A stretch of 64,000 nucleotides of DNA from Chrysopilus asiliformis (lineage: Eukaryota; Arthropoda; Insecta; Diptera; Rhagionidae): positions 94,620,784 through 94,684,783 of the forward strand of contig OZ035962.1 in assembly GCA_964034945.1 (NCBI GenBank). Reading direction: 5' to 3'. Below are positions 22,463-36,200 of the stretch, piece by piece. A program made the position numbers and the translations under genes. The number at the start of each line of letters is the position of its first letter. Position 1 is the first letter of the stretch. Below the pieces are notes generated by a model. It was not told where the DNA came from. It did not search any database and was given only the letters and a program-made list of their open reading frames with translations.

Positions 22463-22670
22463 AGCCGTCGCTCGCCCCCTCCAGGAGTCCCTAAACTTTG
22501 CATGAAACTTTTTTCCGGGGGTTTTTGGGGGGGGGGGGGTGTGATACCTCAAATGGAAGGTATTGAAGAGTACATTCCAAAAATATATAGCACGATAGAG
22601 TTCCCCCCCCCCCCCCCTTCGAATTATACCATATCGAAAAAAGTGGTTTGCAAGGGGGCGAGCGACGGCT
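22463..22670. mobile_element. MITE with GC-rich 18-bp inverted ends
   Basis: The left end AGCCGTCGCTCGCCCCCT and the right end AGGGGGCGAGCGACGGCT are perfect inverted repeats 208 bp apart. The interior has a G-run (about 22527-22540) and a C-run (about 22603-22618), themselves complementary, so the element could fold with an extended stem. TSD is uncertain because the flanks are T/A-rich. Confidence 0.8.
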
Positions 22671-25600
22671 AAAAATACCCATTTTGGATAGGGGATGCTT
22701 CTATCTACCCCTCCCTATACACGAAAAATCTCTAGCGTCATTGCCGCTAAACTGAACTTTAGCCAAATTTCTTTAATAATTTGAAACACATACAGACAGA
22801 AATACAACATTATTATTACAATAGGTTTTCAAGACGTGGATATGCATGCGACAATTTATCGTGTAGTATTAGAAATATGTGTGTCTATGTTTTCCAGTAT
22901 TAAAATCAGACGGTTTTTATTATTATTATTTTTTTTATTGAAAACACATTTTTTCTCTTGTTGCTTTTTGCGTTTTTTTTTTATTTATTGATTTCTAAAG
23001 TAAAACCGCACATGCATATGCCATGAATACCAATAGAACATGAAAATCTCATTTTAATTTAAATCTCATCTTTAGGGGGAAGTTCAGCATCCAGAGTTGC
23101 ATGCAAATTACATAAAACTTCAAAGAGGATTTAAAAATATAAAATAGAAAACTTCCTTCCGAAAAACCCACCTTATCCAGTCACTGTTCATTTTTTTATT
23201 TGTTGGCAAAATGGTAAGAAAACATATCGACGCCCTTGAGGTTCCCTTCTGTAATATTCGTGTAACAGTTGATAGAAATCCCTGACTTGCACTTGGCAAC
23301 CCTTTTAGCTATCAAAAGTTCAAAGCTTTATTTCACCCCAAAATCTGTTGTGTGGCATCTACAAAAGTGGGTGGCATTTTATATTGCTTAATGCTAAGGG
23401 TGTAGCTGGGGGCACTTTGTAATTTCAATACCGAGTCAAGTGTATTGAGGAGGCGGGAGTGGTAAAAGCGCCTTGCGGGTACTACATACATATATGTGAA
23501 TCTAAAATAAGGGATGAGAAATACCGAATGCACAGCAGAACAAGAAGCAATGCGTTTCATGGCTGCGGAATTTTTTTTGTTGGTAAAAAAGGATCAGATC
23601 CGCTGTAGGGCATTTTAATTCTTGTGCGAAGGAAATGTTTATTAATGCAATATAATTGTACTGATTTAATCATAGAATTTTTAAAACAAAGTTCCGTTTA
23701 TTGTTCCGGTATAATATGACGTTTACGTTTTTTATTTTAAAAACTACTTCCATCAGAAACATCTTAAGGATGTGAGTAAGTACTAATTCTTAAAATGAAA
23801 GTTCAAAGTAATTTTTGAATAAAAGTTTCATCTCATAAATTTATAAAAACTGAAATGATCATAAAATGTCTTAGATGTAAACATTAATTCGCTCATAACT
23901 AGCGGTAGTGACTGGAAAAAAGAAAAAAAATGTTAGACTCAGAACTTCTCTATCGGCTTACTTCCTTGGTTTGAAACCCTTAAAAATTGCTTTGAAATCC
24001 TTAAACCCTAGGATATTCAGGAGATAGCAAATTATTCAGCCTATTAAAAAATTTGTGATCTGTGTCGGTTGTTACGTATATGGAGTGAAAACAATCCACA
24101 AGAGATATTGTACCTTCCATTGCACTCGGAAAAAACTACTGTTTGGTTTAAATTGTGGCATGGTGAATCATACTTCTTCGAGAACGATTAAGGAAAAGCA
24201 TTAACCACCAATTGAGGGATATTTGACGATGACTAACCATTTTTGATGCCCCCGTGTTCTTGATATGGATCTCCAGTAAGTTTTTCCGACAAGACGGCTC
24301 TACGCGCCACATACGCGAAACAATCATTTTAGGTATAGCATGAAGAGTTTCTTGGACGCGTCATTTCACGAAACGGTGAAGTTAGTCAAGATCATGTGAT
24401 TTGGCGCCTTCAGACTCTTTTCTGTGTGGTTATGTCATGCTATAGGAAAACATGCTAAAGGACAACATACAGCGCGAAATTGCCGTCGTGGAGTCTAATT
24501 TATGCCAAAATGTCATCGAAAATTGGACTCAGCGAAGCCGTGAGGGCCATTAGAACTTTATTAGTTTCCATTGTTATTGGCATTGATTGAGCTTTCACTG
24601 ACAATAAAAATATTGTGGAAATTCCACTCCCTTTGTTTGTTATTCAATTTAAAAATCCGAAAACTGAAAATGGAAAAACCCACCGGAAAAACCTGTATAA
24701 TTTTAAGAACTTTGGTATACCAAGTACGTTACTTTGCTGTATTGCGCGATTTTCAAAAGACAGCCAAAGAAATTTAGACGTTTTTCCTTCTACAAAACGT
24801 TCTTATTTGCTAAATAAAAATTAGGCAATGGCATGCAAATTTTAATCCTACAAAGAAGAAACTTTTGTAAGAAGAAAAAACGTTCAGCTGTCTTGAAAAA
24901 TCTCTCCACAGCTAATAGAAGAAGAAAAGTATTCTGTATTAACTAAAATTCTCTGACTTTTCTCTGTGAAAAATGTGCAAAAATCTGACTGTCTGTGAAA
25001 TATTTCTATGGATTCAAATGTTATTTTAATCTTTGAAATTAACTTTCAATTAATTTCACAATTTTCGAGTTTGTATTAATATTCAAAGAAATTTTCTAAC
25101 TTAACTATACTTCTGCTACGATCCTTTGTACATTGTTTGTAAATTCCATTTCCTCGAAAGATACTATATATATATACAATATATTTCCTTACGGTCAATA
25201 TTATTGGAGTATCTCACAAAAAGCTTGATGGACCTGAAGGATCTCTGGTCCCACCTTATCCCCTTCACTTCTCTAGACAATTTTCGCTTATAGCCCGGAG
25301 CCATCATAGAGTGATATTAAGGGTGCCCTCCTTAATCTGATTAGTTAAGCTACAGTTGCTTGTATTAACTATTTGTTTTAAGAACGCCTCTCTGTGTTAC
25401 TAAGTGACATCACCAGTTAATCTCGTTTTCAATTTACACTACAATCAGTCATTCCAGATACACTGAATGTAGGACGATTTAGGGGTAGTTTTATATTTTC
25501 ATTGCTGTTATTCACATATATTTAATTCTACTGTCGTCGTAGGCTCCCATCTCGACAATGCCAAGTATAGCAATTGTGCTACTCCATATAGTTGGGATAT

Positions 25601-26832
25601 TCATTGCAAAAAGGACATTTTGTATGCTGTGTTCTCCTATATTCTTCACATGTCCGTCCACTATGTTGATGTCGGAATGCGGGGGGGTGGAATGAAATAG
25701 TCATCATTCCGTAGAATATGCAAATTAGTGTTGGGATCGTATGTCAGCTGAAGAGAGCATAATATGCTCGGTATGGATGTAAGCAACATAACGTGTGGGT
25801 TACTATATTTGTGTATGTGTTGGAATATTTTGTCGTCATGTCAAATACAATTTGATGTTGGCATTTTACAATTTACTGGCGAAATAGTGAACTCCATAGC
25901 ATGGAACTCGTTCGAAGTCGCGCACATCTCATATACGCGCGTATATCTTTCACATATAGCTTCCGAGACGAAGCCACGCAAATGGCACCAAATCCTATGC
26001 TTTGCATCCCCGCCCTCACTTCGCTGTCAATAGCATAATACATAACTCGTATGCTGCCAAATGTCGATTTTTGCACTTCATAGGTTTCCCATCATTCTCA
26101 AGTTTTCTTTGTTCATTGCTCGAGCTTTGAAATTCTTTGGCGATTTTATTTAAGCGTATTTCTTGCTTCCGCTGCCGCCGCGAAGTGAAAGTTAATTTTT
26201 GTACAACGGCACGTTGAATTCTTTTCAAATGAACTTGATGCCGAAAATACCCTCAATGTTGGATTCAAGTAATTCGATGATTTATCTTTCATTTTTCTTG
26301 CGAGTAGTGTTTCGATAGAATGGAGTCAAGTTTTCAAAGTTTTATTTTCAATGTCAAACATATGTGGCCCAATTTCAACTTCGAATCTCTCAAAACTGAA
26401 CAAAAGTTACCGCTTTAACTAAATAACTTGACCTGTGAAAATGTTTGATTAAAAAATGGACAGTTTTTTCTTGTTTGAATATCCCTCGACTTCAGACTTA
26501 ATGGAATTCTGGTTAAAAAAGATTATTTGGATAAAAGAGTTCTTAATTGATCGTTATTCGATTTATAAAATGATGAAGTATCTTTCAATAAAGCTTTTTG
26601 ATTTTTCATTAACCGTAATTTATGCTCAAGATCTCTGATGCGGGATAAGATTTCAATTGAACCGGGCCCTAGGGAATTTGTCCATTCTTACACTTTTTTT
26701 TTTGGGTTTTGTTTACACATCGTTGTTTTGAGTAATAAAATTTTACATATAATGCCCAACAAATCCGATTAAGTCTTCCCAAAATTAATCAGTAATCCGT
26801 TTTAATGGTTTATCGTATTTTCGATTCCGGTA
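22671..26832. other. Unassigned non-coding stretch
   Basis: About 4.1 kb without a supportable gene or element. A short (TA)n lies near 25167-25182. Open frames are at most about 90 codons with no recognised motif. Confidence 0.4.
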
Positions 26833-27114
26833 CACTCAGAAAAATGTCAGGTCAACTCTTTGTCAGGTTAACTCTGACCTCTAGCTGGCTGACAGAGGTT
26901 TCCATTACATGACATTACATCCTCGAAATGCAGCTCCCAATGCCCTACTTCACCTGCTCGTGGCTTAATTTCAGAATTTCTCCGGCCACAGGTCAACACA
27001 AGTTTTACTTTCCCTCATGCAGGCGAACGCGCACCTCGCATAGGCTAAATTTTCCTGCCCGAGGCCAATTACGCCGTATGTATCTTGTCGAGTTAGCCTC
27101 AATTTTTCTGAGTG
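26833..27114. mobile_element. TA-flanked MITE (CACTCAGAAAAAT ends), copy 1
   Basis: The ends CACTCAGAAAAAT and ATTTTTCTGAGTG are perfect inverted repeats flanked by TA (26831-26832, 27115-27116). The interior contains aggtcaact, tcaggttaactctgacct and gaggccaattacgccgtatg blocks that recur at 31732-31993. The 66-codon frame inside is part of the repeat. Confidence 0.85.
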
Positions 27115-27116
27115 TA

Positions 27117-30100
27117 TGGTCTTCTTAAAGTATGGTATTTTTTCGTGAAATAATCTTCAGGTAGACAAATTTAATTCAAATGTTTTTATTTATCTAGGCA
27201 TTAAATAAAATAATTTGAATTAAATTTGTAAGTATGCTCAGAGTAATTGCCATAAACATACACTCCGATTAACTGTAGCTTCAAAAATAGTCGTAATTAC
27301 TATAAAAATGGCTGTGGTTTCAATAATTTATAGTCATACGTTTTAGAGCTGAATGTTGTGACATGCTCTCCAATTAACTCGGCTTCAACTAGACTCATAA
27401 TGACATATCAAAGCTGTTTAAATTAGAATTTACGGATAGAAGGGGTAGAACGAAGTCTGAGGCAATTTTTGATGCTTCAAAATTAATCGTGAAATTTTTG
27501 AAAGCTAGATCAGAGGAAGGAGGATTTGTTTCAATTTTTGTTTTTTCTAACAATCCAACAAAAATTACCCCAAAGAAAAAAGTTTCGAAACAAACATCCC
27601 ATTATTGAAAATCATTTAATTCGATTGGGCGCAATTTTTGGGATTCGAGGTAACTAGATTGCATACTTTCGGGACAAAAGTTTAGTTTCTGGGACACCGC
27701 GTCATCATTCCTAAATCCTTGATGGTCACAAAATGAGATCCCGGCCATTCCTGGACGTATTGTCACCCTAACCAAAGATGAATTACAAAGTTTGTAAAAT
27801 TTTGTTGCAAACATCAAAACCTGAGATAGCAATTTTGACTAAAGATACCCTTAGTACCAGACAGTAACTCTAATACTCATTAAGTTAAAGTCGAGTTGAC
27901 TTGAAACGACATGTACCGCAAATACGATTCCAAATTATGACATTCGGCTTTGGACGCTGAACGCTCCACTATTTAAGCCGATAGAGGTTATATTCTGCAA
28001 CATAGGTCGCATATGCAACAATTCTACATATTTAATCATACTTACTATAAAGTATAAAATTTAAACATAGAGTATAAAAATTTGTTAAATCAACCCTCCA
28101 AATATATAAACCGATTTTCCCTTACTGTATATATTTTTGTTGTGATTAAATAAAACCCTCTTTAATGTGCGATTATGAAATTTAATAAATTTTCACCGTT
28201 TGTTAAAAATTCTTGTGCGACCACTTAATAAATTACCCCATAATTATATTATTCAATTAAATTCACTTTAATCAATTCATTAAAACCAGACCATTGAGAG
28301 AGCAAATACTTTAATGTATGGCGCCACACAAAAACCCCATTCAGCCCAACCCTTATCCTTGCTTCGTGTCGATTGTCCTCTGATGTTCATTTGTTTCCCC
28401 ATCATTATATTCGTCTATACAGAATATTTTATATACGCTTGTACTTAAAATAGACACAAACACACAAATATTCAGACACAATTATACACATTCTTACGTC
28501 CTCGATGAGAATATGTCAACAGCCACCATCATCCCTTTGCCCTGGATTACCATGTGATGTACAGCTCGCACTTCTCAACATCCTTGATTTTTTTTTTAAT
28601 TTCATTTTGTGACCATACAAACGGCATTTCCCTGGATATACACACGTACATAAATAAATACTAACCCCCCTTTCCATAGGACATTGCCACCCTCACCCAT
28701 ATCACCACGAATAGTTCACGACCGCTGCCTGCTATAGGATAGTCAACAAACTCGTGTACGATAATGATGAGGGCTGAGCGAAACTTTAACTCTAGCAGCA
28801 ATGGTGCTGTTAAAACATAAAAAACCAACAGCATAACAAAACAAAATCATCAAAAAACCGTTATAGGAACGAGTAAGAGACATGCTGAGAGTGAGCAAAA
28901 ATAAAAACGCCAGAAAAAACATCCAACCCTTAATGAAGGGTCAACCCGAAACGTCATCACACACGCCTTGCAAATTCGGAATCTTTGCCGGGTTCGGTCA
29001 CTCTGTGTTTTTGCTCTTTGGCAGGACTCGGATTCGTATGTGTGTATGTGTTTGTGTTGCCAGATAAGCCATTCCGGGCGAATATCTGATTAAGAGAGTT
29101 GTCCGATGCGAATGAATTTCTGGGGCAAAGTGGCAAAGTGAGTAATTTTCATATGACAAAAGGACATTTCGTTTGGGAAATGGAGCTTGAGATGTCAAAA
29201 TTATATAGGGCTCTACTACACGGAAGGCAAATGAGGGATGAAGGTGTAAATCTTACGGATTGACGCTTATTCATCTCCATAAAGCATGCGTTTGAGAAGT
29301 ATGCGACTTCGTAAGGACTTCACAACTTAAGTTCTTGCTGACCGGATGAGACCGGAGAGTCGGAGCATATTTTTGTTGACGTAAATATTTTGGAAGTGTG
29401 AAAAATACAGAACGGACTATCGTTATTTCCCTTCTTCTAGAACCTTTTCGGAGCAATATCCTTGGCGATCTCAATCTTTTCAGTTTCAGGCATTTTTTCT
29501 TCTTTGCCGAACTACTTCTACGCCAAAGGACTTCGTTTTTTGGGAGTCGTTAAGTAACTTCCAACTCAAACTCTTCGTCTTCTTATACGGTACAAATAAA
29601 ATCCTATGCGTACTAACAGGCGAAAATATTTCGAGCTCCAAAAAAGGATACGCATTTGAAAGGCTATAGAGCTCCTGGTGGCGTCTGAATCTGCACGTCT
29701 CTTGGGTTATCCTTGGCTCAATAAAGTTTGCCGTTCTCCTTTTGTTCTTCTTGATTTTCCTTTAGAGGATTTCTATTTCAGTTTTATTTTCTCGGAAATT
29801 ACATGGGATTTGGTTATTTGTGTTTGTGAATTTTTATTTGTATTACAAACAGAATTCCAATTGGATGAGTCAAGGACAAGTGGCACCCGAATAAGAGATG
29901 AAGAATAACGGGAATAAGGGATGAAGGATATATAGAAGGTCGCCAAGTGAATTTCTGTGTTCTAACAAAAATAATGTGAATAGGCAAGTTATTAATGTCA
30001 AACGAAGTGTACCGAAGAAATATAGTGTGAAATTTATGTTCATGGTGAATGTTAGGAAAATGCTCAGTTTTTAAGATGTAGACATAAGGAGTCTTTATTA

Positions 30101-31731
30101 TTTAATTACTATAATTATTATTAAGATAGACGAAAGGTTGGCTAATGTCTTTAAAGACACCTGAATGATTCTTAAAAGCTATTAAGCTGTATTAGAGGTT
30201 ATATTTCACATTTTTCGAACTCGTTTGATTGTTGTTATGCTAAATGGTCAAAAACTGAAGAAAAATAGTGGAAAATGTGAAATTTGAATTAAAAATGCCA
30301 TCAATTTAGGACTGCAAAACATACCACTGGCATTCCCCATACAGCTCTGATTTGGCCCCTAATCAATTTTAACTTGGCGTCATTTTCTGGACATGTCTTT
30401 ATGAGAGAAAAGGCAAGATATACCGCAATTTATTTAATTTATCAAAAATTGTTTTAATTTCACTTTCATCCAATTTTACATTTTTGTGCAATAAAAAAAA
30501 AACCACAGTAAAAATTTTAAAAAAACCTAAAAATTGAAATTCGCTTAACATAATATATTTTCTGATTAAATGTAAATCATTTAAAATAATGTATTGTCAA
30601 TTTGTTGATGATTTTGGAATTCTTTAATCGCATTTACTCGAAGAATTTGCGGTTTGTCATTCAACTAACATTTAACAACAGACTGTAGACATTTTGTCTA
30701 ACAATTCCGTATTTCACATTCCATAAGTTGTTTCCGTTGTCGACATAGAAATTGATTATATCTGCCCATGTGTATATAAATGTCTTAGAGTCCATGTTGG
30801 AAAAGCGTCGGCAGTACCATAGTAAAATACTTTGGGATAAATAGAAAATTTCTTGCTGCGCACCACAAAATGCTTGTATCTCATATGTGTTACATGTATA
30901 TAATATATCTGAATCATGGTAAATTCATATATATGCTGCATTACTTTAACAAGATTTCGTTTGTCCTTTTTGTTTATTCTTGATTTCTTCTGCAATGTAA
31001 TCCGATTTTTCAGACCTTAGTCGTTATTGCTAGACTGTGGCGAAACGTGGAAATGTGAAAGAATTACGTTCAGACTCCCACGAGAGATTTAAATCATGCG
31101 TTGCGTTTTATTTAGTTTAGATATATTGGAATGTTTATGGCCATAAACAGCATAGCATATGCACAGAACTAAATAAATAACGTAGAATCTATTTTACTAA
31201 AGAAACTTGTAAGACGATGACATCTAGTCAGTATTGCATCTTATATTGCATGATATAAGCTTTACAAAAAGGAACCCAACACATCTTCTGGTTGCAGAAA
31301 AAAAGTTTTTCTACATTTTTCACTTTAATCAGATTTCATGTAAAAAATATTTTGAAAAGAAACAAAAAATTTACAAGACGATAAAAAAAAGTAGCAAATG
31401 CTTTGACACTTTAGTAAAAACTATCTCTAAAATATTGTACTAAAAACATGAAAATATCTAACTTGTATTCACTGAAGTAAACCAGAAGTACTGTTTTTTA
31501 AGTTTCTCTGTATTTGCCGGGAACCGGAATAACCGATTTTAGTGATAAAAGACTTCCTTGAGGAACACCTTTTTAATGATGAAATTGAATCCGGTTTCCA
31601 GGAGTTACAGGTGATGGGGTTTCCAGGAAAAGGATGGAGTAGATATTAGTTGTCGACAAATTAAATTTCGATTTGACGAGTCCAATGATGACAACGGGTC
31701 CAAATCTTTACAGCAGTTCAACACTCAGAAA
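27117..31731. other. Unassigned non-coding stretch
   Basis: About 4.6 kb without a recognisable gene, RNA or element. Open frames are short and featureless. Confidence 0.4.
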
Positions 31732-31993
31732 AATGTCCAGGTCAACTTTTTGTCAGGTTAACTCTGACCTTACAGAGGTGCCTGTAAGCCAGCTAGCGGT
31801 CAGAGTTAACCTATCTAAGGTCAACTCGTGCAGCTCCCAATGTCCTACTTCACCTGCTGGTGGCTTAATTTCAGAATTTCTCCGACCACAGGTCAACTCA
31901 GTTTTACTTGCCCACATGCAGGCGAACGCGCGCCTGCCCGAGGCCAATTACGCCGTATGTAGGTCGTCGAGTTAGCCTCCATTTTTCTGAGTG
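31732..31993. mobile_element. MITE (CACTCAGAAAAAT ends), copy 2
   Basis: It has the same ends and the same interior order as 26833-27114 (aggtcaact, tcaggttaactctgacct, cagctcccaatg, gtggcttaatttcagaattt, gaggccaattacgccgtatg). TA flanks are no longer visible, so the copy has decayed or its flanks changed. The 100-codon frame through it is not a gene. Confidence 0.82.
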
Positions 31994-32279
31994 AAGAGGA
32001 AGTCAGAAGGAATAGGAATTTTGAACAACAGCAAAGCCTTTGACACTCTCATAAACTATTTGAACCCAACTGCAAAGTTTCAATCAAATCGGTTCAGTCG
32101 TTTTTGAGAATTTTGGTCACAAAAAAACCAACTTTCTACACGGTTACAAATTTAAAGATGTATATGAATAAATTTTTGTTTACCAAGATCTTTCACACCA
32201 AATTTGTATCAACCCAAATTTGGAGTAAAAAATCTTGATGGACAAAAAGTTTATCGACTTTTGGTGTAAAATGTCAACA

Positions 32280-33260
32280 AAATAACTTTTGTTCTTGCAC
32301 TTTTTTGATAAGATGCACCGTTTTTGAAATAGTACCAGGAAGACCGAGCCATGCTCGGAGATCTCAAAATCCTACTTTTGCTGATTTTTGTGGAAAAACT
32401 AAGTTCACATTATCTTTACAGAGCTTTTCCAAAGTTTTTAAATTCCCGACCTAGAAAGCTAGAACTAAAACTAACGCGCGATAACAAAATTTCATAGAAA
32501 TCGGTTGAGTGATTATTGAGTAATCGCTGTCACCCATTTTAGAAACGTTGTTTTGAGACACCAGGTGACGGTTATCGAGGGGAGGAAAAAGTCAGGTTTG
32601 TAATGGAAAAATCGAGAGCCCTTAGCCCGCTTAGTAATACTGTAAAGTTTCATTAAGATCGGACCACCCAATTCGAAGATACCAGGGGAGGGGTATCGAG
32701 GGGAGGGAAAAATCAGGTTTGTAGTGAAAAAATCGAAAGCCCTCAGCCCCCTCAGTAATACTGTAAAGTTTCATTAAAATCGGACGACCCAATTCGAAGA
32801 TAACAGGCGAGGGGTATCGAAGGGGAATTTCCTCAGATCGATTCCTTGTCCCCGAAAATTCCTAACCGCCAAGTTTCGTGAAAACCGTTAGGCGGGTTTT
32901 CGAGATCGTTTGTGCAGACAGACAGACATTCCTCGTATTATATTATAGGATTCGCAAAAATCGTTTTCGTTCGTATGGGGGGTGCACCCCCCCTAATGGT
33001 CCATTTTTGCCCATTAACGAACTTAGCCTTGCATTTTACGAAAAACGAATCTGCATAAAATTTCAAGTTTCTAGCTCAATCCGTGCGCCCGCAATCCGCG
33101 CCACAGAGGGACGGACGGACGGACATGCTAAATTCAACTTTTTTTATCATGCTAAAGACACTGGTGTAATTCATTTTTTTGTGTGATGATGGGATCTTGG
33201 CGTTACAAACGGTAAGGCAAATCTAATATACCCTTTGGTTTCACCATACGGGTATAAAAA
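32280..33260 (-). mobile_element. DINE-1/Helentron-like copy, minus strand, interrupted by a Helitron
   Basis: In reverse, it contains the same blocks as the reference copy: gatgcaccgttttt, cgttttcgttcgtatgggg, atggtccatttttgccc, acgaacttagccttgcat, (GGAC)n, gttacaaacggtaaggc and the terminal ccatacgggtataaaaa. The 3' end is truncated: homology starts at aaataacttttgttct. A 619-bp insertion occupies 32332-32950. Confidence 0.8.
32332..32950 (-). mobile_element. Helitron-like element inserted between A and T
   Basis: Comparison with intact DINE-like copies shows a clean insertion in gaaata|ttcgcaaa with no target duplication. On the minus strand it lies between A and T and starts with TC (tcctataatataatacgagg), has GTCTGTCTGTCTG near its start, and carries a 3' hairpin ccgagcatggctcgg followed by tcttcctggtac at the end. 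A|T insertion without TSD, 5' TC and a near-terminal 3' hairpin are Helitron features. The last four bases are GTAC rather than the canonical CTRR. It holds two tandem copies of a unit of about 121 bp (about 32590-32830). Non-autonomous. Confidence 0.78.
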
Positions 33261-36200
33261 AATTATTCATATAAATCCTTTAATTTAATATGATTTACGG
33301 AACCTGCGGTTTGAAAAGGAATTTACTTTTTCCTCGTAAATAGAATCCTGCTTTTTCGGAAAAAAAAAGAAAATGTTTTTTTGAACAAACGATTACTCCC
33401 ACAAATTTATTAAAAGAACTATTTTTAAATGCTTAAAAACCGATAAATTTTCTTAAGTGCAGAGTGAGTAATCCGATTAGCCCAAAACAAGAAACAAATA
33501 CAAAAAAAAATCAAATCTCGCATAAGAACGAAACGATTTTACCTTAAAGCTATCAAATTATAATTTCCTCAGTCTCTCTCTCTCTATGTCTCTCAGTTGT
33601 TTTATCTAATAGCAATTCCTTTATGTTGCGAAACAGTTTTATCTTTATAAAAAACATATATACATTTGTTTCAACACATAAGCAAAGTCTGTACCATATT
33701 CTGTAAACATGCAGGAAAATAAGATGAAATAAGGAAAAATAAAAATTTTCTTTTGCACATTTTTACAAAAATATATGAACCTATGATGTACCGATAGATA
33801 TTTTTCTCTATTTTCTCCCGAACAACAAACTATATAAGAGAAACTATTTTTGGTATATGTCAAGTTTTCATACTTATTGAAGTTCCTATTGCCTCTAATC
33901 CCCCGTACCCCCTGCATTATTCAACTATCCATTTTGCCTCAATATCCATGCTGCTCCTCGGAGTGTGGAGACAAAATATAGTCTATAAGTGCAGGCATCC
34001 TCTATAGGGACTTTTGTTTCCAGAATTTGGATTTGTTGAGTATTGTTAGCTGATGCTGATGCTACTTCTCATTGTTCCCTAGATACATGTGTGTCTGCAC
34101 AAGTTGTTGGCACTATACGGGTCTATGTATACACAAAAAGGGACGAGAATTAGGGTATCCGAAACCCAACCGAAGATATTCCATTCTATTCCGGCAGATC
34201 CTCGACTATTCAAAGTTTCGGTGGAAAATCTTATGAAAGCCATAGAATGGGCCTCAACTGGGGGATCATCATCAAAAAGAAAACGGCTGATAGCTCCTTA
34301 TACACTGAATTTTCCCATTGTGTTCCCAGCAAAACCAATGTTTACATGTGTGGCTATTTGGGTGTGTTATGACTGTGTGAAAAGAGCTTTTTCGTTATTT
34401 TTTCTTGGATTTTTATTAGTATTCTTTCACCAGATCCCGAGCGAGAAACATTCGCAGCACACACACAAACACACACGCAAAAACACACAAAAGGGCAATA
34501 AAAATAGGGAGTTCTCTAAAGGTTCGTTCGCAACACATGGCTTTGGGGATGCGCTACGCTGATGGGTCCCAGGAATACAAAATACAAGTCCTATATATTT
34601 ATATGTGGAATATTGTTAGAAGTCTTCAGGCATAACATCACATCACATACCATTGAACGGCATACAATATCGCATATATTTAGAATGGAATCAGCATACC
34701 ATATAGCATAGCAGATTATGAGGACAAGTAGAACGATATATGCAAACACAAAAGGTTTAATTTCATCAATTTCCTCAACAAGAGAAGAGTATCATCAAGT
34801 GAATGTGAATATCTTTTCCACACAATTCACTATATATGGGGGGGGGCCTTCTTCATTCCATATTCCCCGCAGACTATCCAGTATTCGTACTAGAATGGAG
34901 TTGTGGAAGCATCAGGATCGTTGCCGATGGATGACTATGGATGATCAAATGAATCCAGGGGGCAGACTGCACGATTTTCTGTATATCTATCTGGGTTTTG
35001 AAATCTTCTAAATAGGACATTTTCCTCATACGTATACCAACATTTGAACACCTACAGATTTTTTTTCTCCACATGCTATTTGCAATTGTTTTTCTGGTTC
35101 TATTTGCTTTTATTGTGTGCTTTATTCAAATTGTTGCTAGAAATGAATCTTAAATTAATAAATTTAATCAAAGAGTTCACACATTTTCATTGTTATAACA
35201 TGTTTCATTGTTTCATGTAGCACGGCATATTAATTGAGGACTCACACTTGAAAAAAATAAAATTGAATCCTTGTTTCTTTCATTTTCCGGTTTAAAATTA
35301 AATTTAAATAAATGTGTTCTTTATACACAAGATGTAATTTCCGGGACACTCATTTTGAGCTACATTAAATTATCCTTTTGTTACCTATACGCTTTGCGTA
35401 CTAAACTCAAGTGATGGTTTTTCAATAGATGGTTTTTCAGCTCAGTCTCCGGATAAACTACAAAATTCTATTTAAATGTAAAATGCAGATTCTAACTATC
35501 TAACAATTTTCGAAAAAAAAAATGCTTTTGTTATATTCATGAAAAACAATGAAAAACACCTGAAACACACACATATCCTCGCAAGTTAGCAAGCCCTTCA
35601 TATGTGATCTGAACCGCTGAGCCGATGGATTTTATAAGCCTACACTCTTTCATCTATTGAAAAAAAAAATCCTGAAATTCCATTAGCAGTCCCGAAGGTT
35701 TGTACTCACGAAGAATGAATTCAGAGAAAAGCTGGGATACTATTTAATGGAAAGGAAATTTCTTCAAGAAATTACTTCACTAATGGTAGGAATCATACTG
35801 AAATTCCATTAGTCGTAAATAAGATAACAGGGGAGGGGTTGCAGGGAAACGGGGGATTTAGAATAACTGCTGTACCACATTTTTGCTCCCACTTGCATTT
35901 CTTTCGATTTAAAGAAAAAAAACTTTTACCATATAATAAAATGTTCAAGAAAATTAATCTCTGTCAATTAAATTTTACATTCTTTGACATATTGGAAAAA
36001 TCACCATGCAAAAACTGGATTGTTTTAACAAAAATTATTAAGAGATTTTTATCTGAGTGTAATAGTGTTCTCATTTAATGTTGATGATGACAAGCATATG
36101 AAGCTTTTCTTATATGATTTTGGTTAGAAAGAACTTGTTATCGTAATAATGTGATATTAGGTAACATTTTTGTTCTGAACGAGGCAAGAATTACACATTT

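Noticed and set aside
34089..34562. 157-codon plus-strand frame in single-copy DNA
   Set aside because: No domain, no splice context or codon signal, and its end is encoded by an AC-rich tract. It remains the longest non-repeat frame, but I cannot support it as a gene.
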